This document shows, piece after piece, positions 15,701 to 24,094 of a DNA stretch of 64,000 nucleotides. Position 1 is the first letter of the stretch. Each line of letters begins with the position of its first letter. A model generated the notes under the pieces. It searched no databases, was not told where the DNA came from, and saw nothing but the letters and a program-made list of their open reading frames with translations. Origin of the DNA: Mycolicibacter sinensis (GTDB lineage Bacteria; Actinomycetota; Actinomycetes; Mycobacteriales; Mycobacteriaceae); NCBI RefSeq assembly GCF_001667375.1, contig NZ_LZIN01000052.1, forward strand, positions 46,948-110,947, in the 5' to 3' direction. Position numbers and translations under genes: made by a program.

Positions 15701-18700
15701 CCTGGTGGCCCGCTGCCGTGGCCGGCTGCGCCGGCATCAGATCGAAGACAACTTCTACCGGCAGATGTACGGCGCCACCGACATTCGCCGGGTGGTGGCC
15801 CGCGAGCACACCAGCCTGCTGCCCGCCGAAACCCGACTGGCCTACGAATCCGAATTCAAAAAGCCCGATCCTCCACCGGATGCCCCCAACGTACTGGTCG
15901 CCACCCCCACCCTGGAGATGGGCATCGACATCGGCGACCTGTCGGCGGTGCTGCTGTCGTCGCTGCCCAAATCGGTGGCCTCCTACTTGCAGCGGGTGGG
16001 CCGCGCCGGCCGGCTCACCGGCAACGCCCTCGCATTGGCGTACGTGACCGGACGCGGCGATCAACTGCCCCGCTTCGCGCAGCCCGACCGCACCATCAAC
16101 GGCGAAGTCCGTCCTCCGGCAACCTATCTGGACGCCGAGGAGATCCTGCGCCGCCAGTTCACCGCATCGGTAGCCGACGTGCTGGCCCGCCGGCCCGATG
16201 CCCCGCACCCGCGCACCACCCCGCAGGCGTTGCGTTCCACCGGCCCCGACAGCTACCTGGGCGCGCTGATCAGCGAAGCCGAGACCCGCGCCGACGAACT
16301 TGTCGACGCGTTCCTGTCCGGCTTCGCCGGCCTCGACGCCGGCGTCACCGACCGGCTCCGCGCATTTGCGAAAGCCGACACCGCCGGCACCAGTGAGTTC
16401 GCCACCCGCTGCCACCAGGCTTCACAACGCTGGAATCACCGCCTGGAGACCCTCACCCACCGCAAGGCCGCGGCCGAACAGGTGCTGCCCGATCTGGAGA
16501 AACGCGCGGCCACCACCGACTCCGCTGACGACAAACGCGAACTGCGCACCGCCCAGGCCGCGGTCAGGTTGCTCGGCAAGCAGTTGGCCGAACTGCGTTC
16601 CGAATACTGGATCAGCGCACTGGAGTCGTTCGGTCTGCTGCCCAACTACACCCTGCTCGACGATTCAGTAACGCTGGCGGTGTCGGTGAACTGGATCAAC
16701 CCCGAGAGTCAACAGTACGAACACTCCGAGTTCGAACTCAGCCGCGCCTCGGCGCAGGCACTGCGCGACTTCGCGCCAGGATCGACGTTCTACTCCAACG
16801 CCTTTGCGATCGGCATCGACGCGATCGACCTCGGCCCCGACGGCGAAGAGGTCCGCACCTGGGTGTGCTGTCCGCGCTGCGGCTACGTCGCACCGCTCGA
16901 CGGTACGGGCGGCGCCCCCACCGGGTGTCCACGCTGCGGGTCACACGCCATCACCGACACCAGCCAACGACTGCCGGTCGCCGAGCTGGCGAACGTCTCG
17001 GCGATCATCCGCCGCGAAGAAGCCACCATCGACGACAGCACCGATGAGCGCACCCGGGAACGCTTCACCGTGGCACCGCTGGCCGACATCGACCCCGACA
17101 ACGTCACCGCCCGCTGGTTCGTCGAGTCGGCCGGCTTCGGGGCCAAGCACCTGCGCAATCTGTCGCTTCGCTGGATCAACCTGGGCCGCAGCGGAATCGG
17201 CGGTCACAAGCGTCTGCTGGCCGGCGACGAGATCGACTCGGCCCTGTTTCGGGTCTGCTCGGAATGCGGCAAGCTCGACACTCACAGCGGCGCAAACCGC
17301 CGCAGCGAGCATCGGCCCTGGTGTTCGCTGCGTGACGCGGTCGACGAGACCACCACGAGCCTGGCGCTGGCCCGCTCGCTGATCACCGAGGGCCTGGTAT
17401 TGCGGCTGCCGTCGTGGATCACCCTCGGCGACAACTTCGCCACCCCGTCACTGTCGGCGGCGGTGCTGCTCGGGCTGCGCGAGCAGCTTGGCGGTGACCC
17501 CGACCACCTTCAGATCACCACCATCGTCGATCCCTCCCCGGACGGGCGCACCGACCACGCCCTGCTGCTGCACGACACCGTGCCCGGCGGCACCGGCTAT
17601 CTCACCGAGTTCACCGACCCGGCCACCGTCTGGGATCTGCTGCACCGCGCCTGGCTGGTGGTCAGCACCTGCGACTGCGCCGATGACGGCCGGCTGGCGT
17701 GCGAACGCTGCCTGCTGCCGTTCACTCCCCCCGGTTTGGTCGGCCACACCTCCCGGTCGGTTGCCGCCCGGCACCTGGCCGGGCTGCTGGCCGGACGCGA
17801 GTTTCGGCCCGGCGAGGACCTTGTCGTTCCCGACACGATGGGGTGGGTGGTCACCCAGGAGGAGCCCGGCGTCGTCGACCCGGAATCCCAGCTGGAGAAG
17901 CGATTTCGGGTCGTGTTGCGCAGCCGGCTGGAAGCGCTCGGCGCGACGGTCATCGAAAAACCCACCGACCTCGGGATCGCCTGGGACATCACGCTGGGCT
18001 CGGCCAACCGGTGGACGCTGCGGCCGCAGGAGTACGTGCGGGGCAGCCGGCCGGATTTCATCCTGGCGTCTGCACGCGGCGGAATCCCGCCCACCGCGAT
18101 CTTCACCGACGGCTGGCTCTTTCATGCCTCGACCGTCCATAATCGGTTGGCCGATGACGCCGAGAAACGCCGCAACCTGCGCGACGCCGGATACCAGGTC
18201 ATCGCCGTCACCCACCAAGACGTCGAGGAGATCCCGGTGGCGTCACCGGCGCTGCGGACCGACGCCGAAGGCCAGGTGCTCAAGCTCGCTGGTGACCGGC
18301 TGGGCAAGAGCACCCTGGATCTAGTCTTCGGCACCGCCATCGACCTGCTGGTGGCTTGGATTCAGTCTCCCTCCCGTGATGCCCGCCAACGATTGTCGGA
18401 CTGGCTGCCGGCGCTGGGATTGATCAGCATCTGGCCAGCGGCCGGTATCCGCGCCGGCGCCGGGCCGCTGGACGAACTCGCGCTGGCCGGCATCGACGGC
18501 ACCCTGACACCCGAGCCAACCGGCAACACCTTCGTCTGGCACTTCGGCGGGTTCGGCTTCGCGGTGCGGATGCCGGGCGGGCCGGAGTCCACCGAGATCA
18601 CGGTGGTGCTCGACGACGATGACGCCGCATTGTCTGCCGATGCCAAAGACGGCTGGCGGGAGTGGCTGCGCTGGTCGAATCTGCTCAACTTCCGGATGCT

Positions 18701-19052
18701 GCCGACCGTCATCACCACCCGGCGGCACGCGGCGGAGTCGGCCGCCCCGGTACCCGCGGCGAATACGGCTGGCACGGTGGAATTGGCCGGGGGGTGGCGG
18801 GATGCGTACGAGCAGGTGATCGGTGACGGCCGGGAATTGATCGAGGCCCTGGCCCAGACGGACCTCCCGGTGCCCGACGTCGGCGAAGAGGTCGACGGCA
18901 TTCCAATCGAGATCTCCTGGCCGCGTTACAAGATCGCCGTCGCCGTCGGGTTGGACGACGACGAGCGTCAGGAACTCGACGCCGCCGGCTGGACCGTGTG
19001 CGAGCCGCAACCCGACATCATTAAGACCGCCCTGGAACAGGAAGTGACGTAA
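12735..19052 (+). CDS. Giant DEAD-box helicase with DUF1998/MZB region and nuclease-like C-terminus (2,105 aa), DruE-like or DrmA-DrmB-like
   Basis: Superfamily 2 helicase. Visible motifs are TTGTGSGKTEAF (Walker A, about 107-118), VLDEFHTYDGAQGTD (motif II, DEFH, about 235), ATSATLG (motif III, about 286), TPTLEMGIDIGDLSAV and SYLQRVGRAGR (motif VI, about 1086). Zinc clusters occur at CRHC (about 512), HCGD...CPSC (about 609-630), CDTC (about 967), CCPRC...GCPRC (about 1377-1400) and CSEC. The DUF1998/MZB region is LLLHDTVPGGTGYL followed by CDCADDGRLACERC (about 1595-1655). Residues about 1720-1830 (SRPDFIL, FTDGWLFHAS, DDAEKRRNLRDAGYQVIAVTHQD) resemble Vsr/PD-(D/E)XK-type endonuclease folds. 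Size and domain order match Druantia DruE; DISARM splits the helicase (DrmA) and DUF1998 (DrmB) into two genes. ATG 12735 is preferred to the longer frame at 12648, which overlaps the NYN gene. Confidence 0.9.
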   Translation: MAELLPLSQATAITRSLLDYLGTTFALADPDARAVLDGFLSHPDTGMFRGPYVRVRLPFRPADEGWREHLDFYEGHVPYGHQAAAFARLSTYQLSDGQRPQPTLVTTGTGSGKTEAFLYPILDHVRRAKRAGVTGMKALILYPMNALANDQAGRLAHLLTEHGELAGITAALYTGDAGPQRTTVTDEGLITDREVIRDTAPDILLTNYKMLDQLLLRPADADLWRQSAASLQYLVLDEFHTYDGAQGTDVSMLLRRLGLTLKSHWAPDDPAFSTADRERPLGRITPVATSATLGDGGNPSAMLNFAATVFGEPFAADAVITESRLNITEWAGDAKARVEAAGWRIPEMDDARIADIAAAVRDQTEPASRALAVLRGLYDGGDDAALTTAMVTDDALVLDLVKAHGVFATLIESATAATGLDPLAAKVFAGVKATGPDSAAQQRAVLAAFIDTLSHVRARQGRGAASVEAHLWIRELTRLDRAATGAPHFIWEDDGVRVGGPDAPAVSYLPALYCRHCNRSGWAVALAPTGWELDVDDTAIRRRRLRGDDRFRALIHAPVEAAYAADGDQDSDADAPSKLGWLLVPERRITFETPSEQELAEGAALPVLVHCGDSAGADSTNDTCPSCRQTDGIRFLGSAIATMLSVSLSTVFGTEELDAREKRALVFTDSVQDAAHRAGFVQSRSHALTLRTLVRQALDAGETDLESLSHRMIELAGADPAARYRLLPPELAERAAFAEFWRQPRVSAKARNFVRRRLLLDIELEFGLRSAVGRTLETTGAALVNVDVSPAVLRAAAAEAIEDAGAQQILGGLPDGRLVAWVRGVLEHLRTRGAIEHEWFDKFRREDGNRWWVTGGRRRGEGMPGFGKGNSAPGFAVSGGGARVTDLEPVGSARGWYALWTKKVLGLPAGEAAVLSRLLFTRLRQRDVLGEVTTVSGGQTFHLPATSIVARVVTDAELASSSIALVCDTCRNTVHSYPAGIDQLDDAPCLVARCRGRLRRHQIEDNFYRQMYGATDIRRVVAREHTSLLPAETRLAYESEFKKPDPPPDAPNVLVATPTLEMGIDIGDLSAVLLSSLPKSVASYLQRVGRAGRLTGNALALAYVTGRGDQLPRFAQPDRTINGEVRPPATYLDAEEILRRQFTASVADVLARRPDAPHPRTTPQALRSTGPDSYLGALISEAETRADELVDAFLSGFAGLDAGVTDRLRAFAKADTAGTSEFATRCHQASQRWNHRLETLTHRKAAAEQVLPDLEKRAATTDSADDKRELRTAQAAVRLLGKQLAELRSEYWISALESFGLLPNYTLLDDSVTLAVSVNWINPESQQYEHSEFELSRASAQALRDFAPGSTFYSNAFAIGIDAIDLGPDGEEVRTWVCCPRCGYVAPLDGTGGAPTGCPRCGSHAITDTSQRLPVAELANVSAIIRREEATIDDSTDERTRERFTVAPLADIDPDNVTARWFVESAGFGAKHLRNLSLRWINLGRSGIGGHKRLLAGDEIDSALFRVCSECGKLDTHSGANRRSEHRPWCSLRDAVDETTTSLALARSLITEGLVLRLPSWITLGDNFATPSLSAAVLLGLREQLGGDPDHLQITTIVDPSPDGRTDHALLLHDTVPGGTGYLTEFTDPATVWDLLHRAWLVVSTCDCADDGRLACERCLLPFTPPGLVGHTSRSVAARHLAGLLAGREFRPGEDLVVPDTMGWVVTQEEPGVVDPESQLEKRFRVVLRSRLEALGATVIEKPTDLGIAWDITLGSANRWTLRPQEYVRGSRPDFILASARGGIPPTAIFTDGWLFHASTVHNRLADDAEKRRNLRDAGYQVIAVTHQDVEEIPVASPALRTDAEGQVLKLAGDRLGKSTLDLVFGTAIDLLVAWIQSPSRDARQRLSDWLPALGLISIWPAAGIRAGAGPLDELALAGIDGTLTPEPTGNTFVWHFGGFGFAVRMPGGPESTEITVVLDDDDAALSADAKDGWREWLRWSNLLNFRMLPTVITTRRHAAESAAPVPAANTAGTVELAGGWRDAYEQVIGDGRELIEALAQTDLPVPDVGEEVDGIPIEISWPRYKIAVAVGLDDDERQELDAAGWTVCEPQPDIIKTALEQEVT

Positions 19053-21269
19053 GTGCCGCAGATCATCCTCGGACCCGGCCTCGACAAGCTCGACGGCAGC
19101 CTACAGAAGCTCACGTTCAGCTTCCTGGCCAAGCTGGCCAAGGACGACACCGGCGGCGGCCTGCACATCGAACCGATCAAGAACTCGGTCGATTCGCGGG
19201 CCCGCACCGGCCGGGTGGACTTGTCCTATCGCGCGGTGCTGTTCAAGCTGCAGGGCCGCCAGCACGAGGCGTCCTACGTGTTCGCCGGCACCTATCCGCA
19301 CGACGAGGCGATTGCGATCGCCAAAACCCGCAAGCTCGACATCAACCCGCGCAACGGCATCGCCGAACTGATCCCGGTCGACGACGTGGCTCCTGCGACT
19401 CCCACCGTTGCACCGCAACAGATTCCCGCCCCAGCGAGTGGGGCCGACAGTGAGCGCAGCCTGCGGGCCCGCGAGTACACCGTCGAGGATCTGACCACCC
19501 TGGGCATCGACGCCGCCTTCGCCGCCGGCGCCCTGGACCTGGTGGGAGAAGACGCTCTGCTGGACTATGCGGCGTCGGCCCCGGCGGCGTGGCAGGGTAG
19601 CGCCCTGTTGGATCTCTACACCGGCGAGTCCTTCGATGAGATCCGGGCCAAATACCAGCTGAGCGAACCGGCGACAGTGGATGCCAACGACGACGACGCC
19701 GTCCTGGAAGCGATGCAGCACCCGGCGGCGCGGATGCAGTTCGCGTTCATCGAAGACGACGAAGAACTGCGCGCCGCCATCGAGAACCCCGACATCACCG
19801 CCTGGCGGATCTTTCTCCATCCCGAACAGCGCAAATACACCACCCGCGACTTCAAAGACTCCTTCCGGCTCACCGGCGGGGCCGGCACCGGCAAGACCGT
19901 GGTGCTGCTGCATCGGGCACGAAACCTCCACCGCCGCAACCCGAACGCCCGCATCGTGTTGACCACCTTCAACCGCACGCTGGCCGATGCGCTGAGCCAC
20001 CAGCTCAAGACACTCGATCCCTCGGTGCAGCTGGCCTCCGACCTGGGTGAATCCGGGATCTATGTGGCCGGGGTGGACGCCATCGCCCACCGCATCCTGG
20101 CGACCGCACCGCAGACCCTCGCCGGCACCGACGGGCAGCCCGGCGCCGTCAGCCAGGTGCTCGGCGCGCGGACCGCACAGGTACTCAAACTGACCGGTTC
20201 CCAAGCCTGGGCGACCGCAGCCGACGCCCACGCCGGTGAGCTACCCGAAAACTTATGTTCGGCAGCATTTCTGGAAGCCGAGTACGCAACCGTGGTGCTG
20301 CCGAATCACATCACCACACGCGAGGAGTACCTCAAGGCGCGCCGCACCGGCCGCGGGGTGGCGCTTAACCGGTCCCGACGCAACGCGGTGTGGAACATCA
20401 TCGAGACCTACCGGGCCGGTGCAGCCGCCGAAGGCGCCACCGACTTCGATGAGAAGGCGGCGATCGCCGCCTCCGTGTTGAACGGCGGCGGGGAGCGTCC
20501 CGCCGATCACGTGCTGGTCGATGAGGGCCAAGACCTGAGCCCCTGCCGACTCCAACTGGTCCGGGCGCTGGCCGAGCACGGGCCGAACGACTTGTTCCTG
20601 GCCGAGGACTCCCACCAGCGCATTTACGGTCAGCGGATCGTCTTGAGCCGCTACGGCATCGACATCGTCGGCAGATCCCGGCGGTTGACGTTGAACTACC
20701 GAACAACTCAGCAGAACCTGCACTACGCACTGGGAATCCTGTCCGGGGAACAGTTCACCGACCTGGATGAACAGGAGGACACCACCGCCGGCTATCGCTC
20801 CTCGCGGCGCGGACCCAGCCCGAAGGTGGTTGCGGTCGGTTCGCTGACCGAGCAGTACGGCAAGGTACGAGATCTGGTTCGCGATTGGATCGACGCCGGG
20901 ACCGCACCGGAAAGCATCGGCCTGCTGGTACCGACCCGCAAGGAGGGCGAAAGCCTGCCGCGTGCGCTCGGCGATCGCGGCGTGACCGTCGCCTTCGTCG
21001 ACCGCGACAGCGCCGGGCCGGCCAAGACCCCGATCGTGATGACCATGCACCGTGCCAAGGGCATGGAATTCGCCAAGGTGGTTCTAGTCGGGGTCAGCGA
21101 CAAGGCCCTTCCGCGTGGGTATCTCGTCGAATCGCTTCCCGAGGAAGACCGCGCCGACGCGAAACGCCGGGAGCGTTCCCTGCTCTATGTTGCCGCGACC
21201 CGGGCGCGGGATGAGTTGGTGGTGGTGTACGTCGGGAAGCCGAGCGAGCTGTTGCCGGCCGGAAAGTGA
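19053..21269 (+). CDS. UvrD/Rep-type SF1 helicase with N-terminal RelE/ParE-like domain (738 aa)
   Basis: The N-terminal 110 residues (LDGSLQKLTFSFLAKL, LHIEPIKNSVDSRARTGRVDLSYRAVLFKL, YVFAGTYPHDEAIAIAKTRKLDINPRNG) follow the beta-rich pattern of RelE/ParE toxins. A linker of about 160 residues follows. The SF1 helicase shows LTGGAGTGKTVVLL (Walker A, about 273-286), LVDEGQDLSP (motif II, about 488-497), LNYRTTQQNL (about 546), MTMHRAKGMEFAKVVLVG (about 662) and LLYVAATRARDELVVVYVG (motif VI, about 709-727). GTG 19053 directly follows the helicase TAA, so the two are tightly coupled. It is the last gene of the plus-strand island and lies 34 bases from the convergent kinase. Expected to unwind DNA 3' to 5'; whether the N-terminal fold is a toxin or a nucleic-acid-binding module is not known. 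Confidence 0.9.
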   Translation: MPQIILGPGLDKLDGSLQKLTFSFLAKLAKDDTGGGLHIEPIKNSVDSRARTGRVDLSYRAVLFKLQGRQHEASYVFAGTYPHDEAIAIAKTRKLDINPRNGIAELIPVDDVAPATPTVAPQQIPAPASGADSERSLRAREYTVEDLTTLGIDAAFAAGALDLVGEDALLDYAASAPAAWQGSALLDLYTGESFDEIRAKYQLSEPATVDANDDDAVLEAMQHPAARMQFAFIEDDEELRAAIENPDITAWRIFLHPEQRKYTTRDFKDSFRLTGGAGTGKTVVLLHRARNLHRRNPNARIVLTTFNRTLADALSHQLKTLDPSVQLASDLGESGIYVAGVDAIAHRILATAPQTLAGTDGQPGAVSQVLGARTAQVLKLTGSQAWATAADAHAGELPENLCSAAFLEAEYATVVLPNHITTREEYLKARRTGRGVALNRSRRNAVWNIIETYRAGAAAEGATDFDEKAAIAASVLNGGGERPADHVLVDEGQDLSPCRLQLVRALAEHGPNDLFLAEDSHQRIYGQRIVLSRYGIDIVGRSRRLTLNYRTTQQNLHYALGILSGEQFTDLDEQEDTTAGYRSSRRGPSPKVVAVGSLTEQYGKVRDLVRDWIDAGTAPESIGLLVPTRKEGESLPRALGDRGVTVAFVDRDSAGPAKTPIVMTMHRAKGMEFAKVVLVGVSDKALPRGYLVESLPEEDRADAKRRERSLLYVAATRARDELVVVYVGKPSELLPAGK

Positions 21270-21303
21270 TACGGCTAAAAAATCAGCTGACTGTCAATAG
21301 ACG

Positions 21304-23043
21304 TCATCTCTCAATGCCGGGGAAAAATGCCGTTGCGACCGTATGAACCTTTGGCGGCGGAAAATGCGAACAAACACGGTCCAGCAGCGGGCCACATGCA
21401 TCACCAACAAATCCGACCGCTACTGTCCAGGAAGGGCTTGACCGGTCAACACCATTATCCTGCCCTTCCGCCAAGGCAAGCACGGCCCCTGCCGGCCCGC
21501 AATCGAATGCCGGGAAATAGCCGTCATCGCGCGACGGATATCTTCTACGAGCACCGCGCCCGCACCGTGTACCGTCGTCGAGAGTTAATGCGATAGGCCA
21601 GGGTTCGAAGCCTGAATCATATGTCGTCAGCGGATTTGACGGCCCGTACTGCCTATCTATGTCTATCGTGTAGCGGCGAAGCATCTTCTTCCAAGGGTCT
21701 TCATTAACCAGGCAAAGCATAGTTCCTGCAGATGCCGGCCAACACACGTGCGCATCGGCAGCATTCGGCGAACAATCATATACGCCGTGAGTTATGCCAG
21801 GAGATGGTTGCGTAGAACAGTAGGACACTGTGTTTGTAGAATCCGGCGGTTCTTCCTGGAAGCCGTTAACCCGTTCTCCGGCTTCGTTAACCGCCACGAC
21901 CATCGCCAGCTGCGTTGCGGCGGGATGTTCTGGGACGGCGCTCGTGGTGATGGACGCGGTGGGAGATGATGCCAACATTGGCTGCGAAACTGGAGCAGCT
22001 ACGGGGGTGTCAATAGTGGGTGCCTGAGCCGAAGTACTTTGGTTTTTTGATGCCTGAAATATCAAAAGGCCGATCACGGACAATATGGCAGCGACTAGCA
22101 CCACGCCAGCGAGTGCCCGCCACTTCCGGGGAAGACTACGCTGCTTTGATCGAGGTACGGAAGTCGCCACTGATGTCGTGGCTTGAACCGTGTCGGCGCT
22201 TGATTCAGACGCCTGGAACTCTGCACTGAATTCACTGCAGCGATCGTAACGACCTTCGGGGCTCTTAGCCAAAGCGGTTGCTAAGACATGGCTTACTGCT
22301 GCGAGTTCGGGACGCGAACTCCCGACTAATGGGGGTGGCGCGTTCAGGTGGCGTGCGATGACTACTGCGGGATTTGTATCTGGGAATAGCCGCGAACCCG
22401 TCAACAAGTGATATGCGGTCGCCGCAAGTGCGTACTGGTCGGCACGACCGTCCAGGTGTTCTCCCATCAATTGTTCGGGTGCTGCGTAGGCGACGGTGCC
22501 CACCGTCATATTGGTGGCCGTCAAACCACTGATTTCGCCCATTGTGCGGGCGATCCCAAAATCGGCCAACATGACCCGCTGTTCCCGTCCATCAGGTTCG
22601 CTAATCATGATGTTGGCAGGCTTGACGTCGCGGTGCAGTAGCCCCATGTCGTGCGCGTAGTCCAATGCACGACCTATCGCGCCGACAATCTTTCTGACCT
22701 CAGCTATTGGCATACCGGCGGCGTAGCGCTGTTGAAGCAGGTCGCCGGCATTGATGCCTGGGACATACTCCATCGTGATCCACAGTTGGCCCTCGTGTTC
22801 ACCACGATCGCGTACACCGACGATGTTGGGGTGCCACAAGCCGGCCGCCAGATCAGCTTCACGACTGAACCGCTCCCGGTATTCGGGATCCGACGAGATA
22901 TCGGCTGGTAGGACTTTGAGCGCGTCATGGCGTGGCAGACGAGGATGCTCTACTAGGTAAACTTCGCCCATTCCACCGGAACCGAGTAGCCGCACGACCG
23001 CATACCCAGCGAAGGTTGATCCGGGAGCCAACGGCACGGGCAC
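21304..23043 (-). CDS. Transmembrane Ser/Thr protein kinase, Pkn family (579 aa), low GC
   Basis: Intact Hanks-type kinase domain: [12 protein letters not shown] loop (20-31), Lys-43, [10 protein letters not shown] (137-146), ADFGIA (160-165), [15 protein letters not shown] activation segment (177-191). A Ser/Thr-rich juxtamembrane stretch leads to one membrane helix (about 309-331). The extracellular part of about 245 residues contains several Cys ([45 protein letters not shown]), probably disulfide-bonded; I do not recognise it as PASTA or PknH sensor. GC is strikingly low for this genome (29 of 60 bases at 21661-21720, 27 of 60 at 22021-22080), pointing to recent acquisition. Convergent with the UvrD gene. 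The start may be the second GTG (23037), which lies at the proper distance from a TAATAT hexamer. A role in defence signalling is possible but unproven. Confidence 0.9.
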   Translation of the reverse strand: MPVPLAPGSTFAGYAVVRLLGSGGMGEVYLVEHPRLPRHDALKVLPADISSDPEYRERFSREADLAAGLWHPNIVGVRDRGEHEGQLWITMEYVPGINAGDLLQQRYAAGMPIAEVRKIVGAIGRALDYAHDMGLLHRDVKPANIMISEPDGREQRVMLADFGIARTMGEISGLTATNMTVGTVAYAAPEQLMGEHLDGRADQYALAATAYHLLTGSRLFPDTNPAVVIARHLNAPPPLVGSSRPELAAVSHVLATALAKSPEGRYDRCSEFSAEFQASESSADTVQATTSVATSVPRSKQRSLPRKWRALAGVVLVAAILSVIGLLIFQASKNQSTSAQAPTIDTPVAAPVSQPMLASSPTASITTSAVPEHPAATQLAMVVAVNEAGERVNGFQEEPPDSTNTVSYCSTQPSPGITHGVYDCSPNAADAHVCWPASAGTMLCLVNEDPWKKMLRRYTIDIDRQYGPSNPLTTYDSGFEPWPIALTLDDGTRCGRGARRRYPSRDDGYFPAFDCGPAGAVLALAEGQDNGVDRSSPSWTVAVGFVGDACGPLLDRVCSHFPPPKVHTVATAFFPGIER

Positions 23044-23049
23044 ATATTA
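23044..23049 (-). promoter_or_regulatory. -10 element (TAATAT) of the kinase gene
   Basis: Consensus-like hexamer directly upstream of the first GTG (23043). A transcript start 6 bases downstream would coincide with the second in-frame GTG at 23037, giving a leaderless message and removing two residues. Confidence 0.5.
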
Positions 23050-23082
23050 CTGAGTGCTTGCGCTGTTGCCGGACTCCATTAC

Positions 23083-23459
23083 CTAACTCCGTCGATCCAA
23101 CGCGCTATCCGCCCTCGTCCCCAGTACCTTCAGCACCGTATGCCTGTCGATCTGGCCCAGTGTCAGCACCTGTTCCGGCCGAGTGATTCTCCTGAGGTCT
23201 TCAGCAGTAGGGTCGGGAACGTCACCGACAAGGGCGCGCGCCTCGCCGGCTCGACATTCTCGTAGACCCACGGGCCCTCCTGGTGGACGAAGTCCTCGGT
23301 GATGAACCAGTTGGCGATGAACACCCGCAGCTTCGGCACCAACGTCCAAACCTTCTCCCGGTCGATCACCGCTCGCGCGCCAGGGCGCGTCAACCCCAGC
23401 CACTCCAGCTCACCGCCGGCCGTCATCACCTTCCAGATCTCCCAGCCATCCTTCGCCAT
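23083..23459 (-). pseudogene. Frameshifted small gene of unknown family
   Basis: The frame from ATG 23459 reads MAKDGWEIWKVMTAGGELEW... to EGPWVYENVEPARRA, with convincing codon use. It then loses this character. A second frame offset by one base continues with EARALVGDVPDPTAEDLRRI...LGQIDRHTVLKVLG and stops at 23083. The change falls in the GCGCGCGCCC run near 23237-23252. A one-base deletion or a sequencing error there would explain it. The upstream TACGGT hexamer (23467-23472), 7 bases before the ATG, supports that start and a leaderless message. The joined protein would be about 125 residues, soluble and Trp-rich at its start. I do not recognise the family. It lies between the low-GC kinase and recX, at the island edge. 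Confidence 0.5.
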
Positions 23460-23466
23460 ACCGGGT

Positions 23467-23472
23467 ACCGTA
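23467..23472 (-). promoter_or_regulatory. -10 element (TACGGT) of the frameshifted gene
   Basis: TANNNT hexamer with 7 bases to ATG 23459 and no ribosome-binding site; typical leaderless spacing. Confidence 0.4.
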
Positions 23473-23557
23473 GCGCCTGCGTCGGGCACGGCCTGGTTGT
23501 CACCGGCCGCCGTCTAAGGGAGCGGTCTGCAGTACAGCCCGCGTGCACCCACCGGAC

Positions 23558-24094
23558 TCAAACCCGGCGCCGCTCCCGTTCGGCTGCCAGCTCGTCACGG
23601 ACCACGTCGTAGGCCATCGACGGGCTGTAGCCCCGGCGGGCCAGCATGGCCACCAGCCGCCGGGTAACGCGGGTGTCGTCCTCACCGAGGGTCTCGCGAC
23701 GAAGTTTGCCAACCACCAGCTGTTCGGCCCGGGCGCGTTCGGCGCTGGCGTCGATATCGGCCAGCGCCCCGGCGATGACGTCTTCGGCGATGCCCTTGGT
23801 GCGCAGTTCGGCAGCCAGCACCTTTTTGCCCTTGCCCGCGTGTTCGCGCCGGGAGCGCACCCACTGCTCGGCGAAATCAGCGTCATCGATCAGGCCGGCT
23901 TTGGCCAGCCGATCGAGCACCCGGGCGCTGACGTCGTCGGGGTAGCCCCGTTTGGTCAGCTGCCCGGCGAGCTCGGCGCGGGTACGAGCCCGAGCGGTGA
24001 GCAGGCGAAGGCACAGTGACTTCGCCTGCTCCTCGCGCTTGGGTTCGGCAGGCTCGGACGACTCAGAAGTCGACGGGAGCGGGCAGGACGTCAT
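23558..24094 (-). CDS. recX: RecX, regulator of RecA (178 aa)
   Basis: Small helical protein that binds RecA filaments and inhibits RecA ATPase and strand exchange. The body ([59 protein letters not shown] and the terminal [23 protein letters not shown]...AAERERRRV) follows the M. tuberculosis protein closely. ATG 24094 is chosen because [11 protein letters not shown] matches the known mycobacterial N-terminus; a start four codons upstream is possible. The gene begins inside the 3' end of recA (32-base overlap), as in M. tuberculosis, so the two are co-transcribed from the damage-inducible recA promoters. Confidence 0.95.
   Translation of the reverse strand: MTSCPLPSTSESSEPAEPKREEQAKSLCLRLLTARARTRAELAGQLTKRGYPDDVSARVLDRLAKAGLIDDADFAEQWVRSRREHAGKGKKVLAAELRTKGIAEDVIAGALADIDASAERARAEQLVVGKLRRETLGEDDTRVTRRLVAMLARRGYSPSMAYDVVRDELAAERERRRV

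Noticed and set aside
1726..21269. BREX or plain DISARM as the name for the cluster
   Set aside because: No PglZ, BrxC or BrxL for BREX, and no PLD protein or separate DrmA and DrmB for DISARM, so I call it only DISARM/Druantia-related.
21270..21303. Bidirectional terminator between UvrD and kinase genes
   Set aside because: There is an A-run but no stable hairpin in the 34-base gap.
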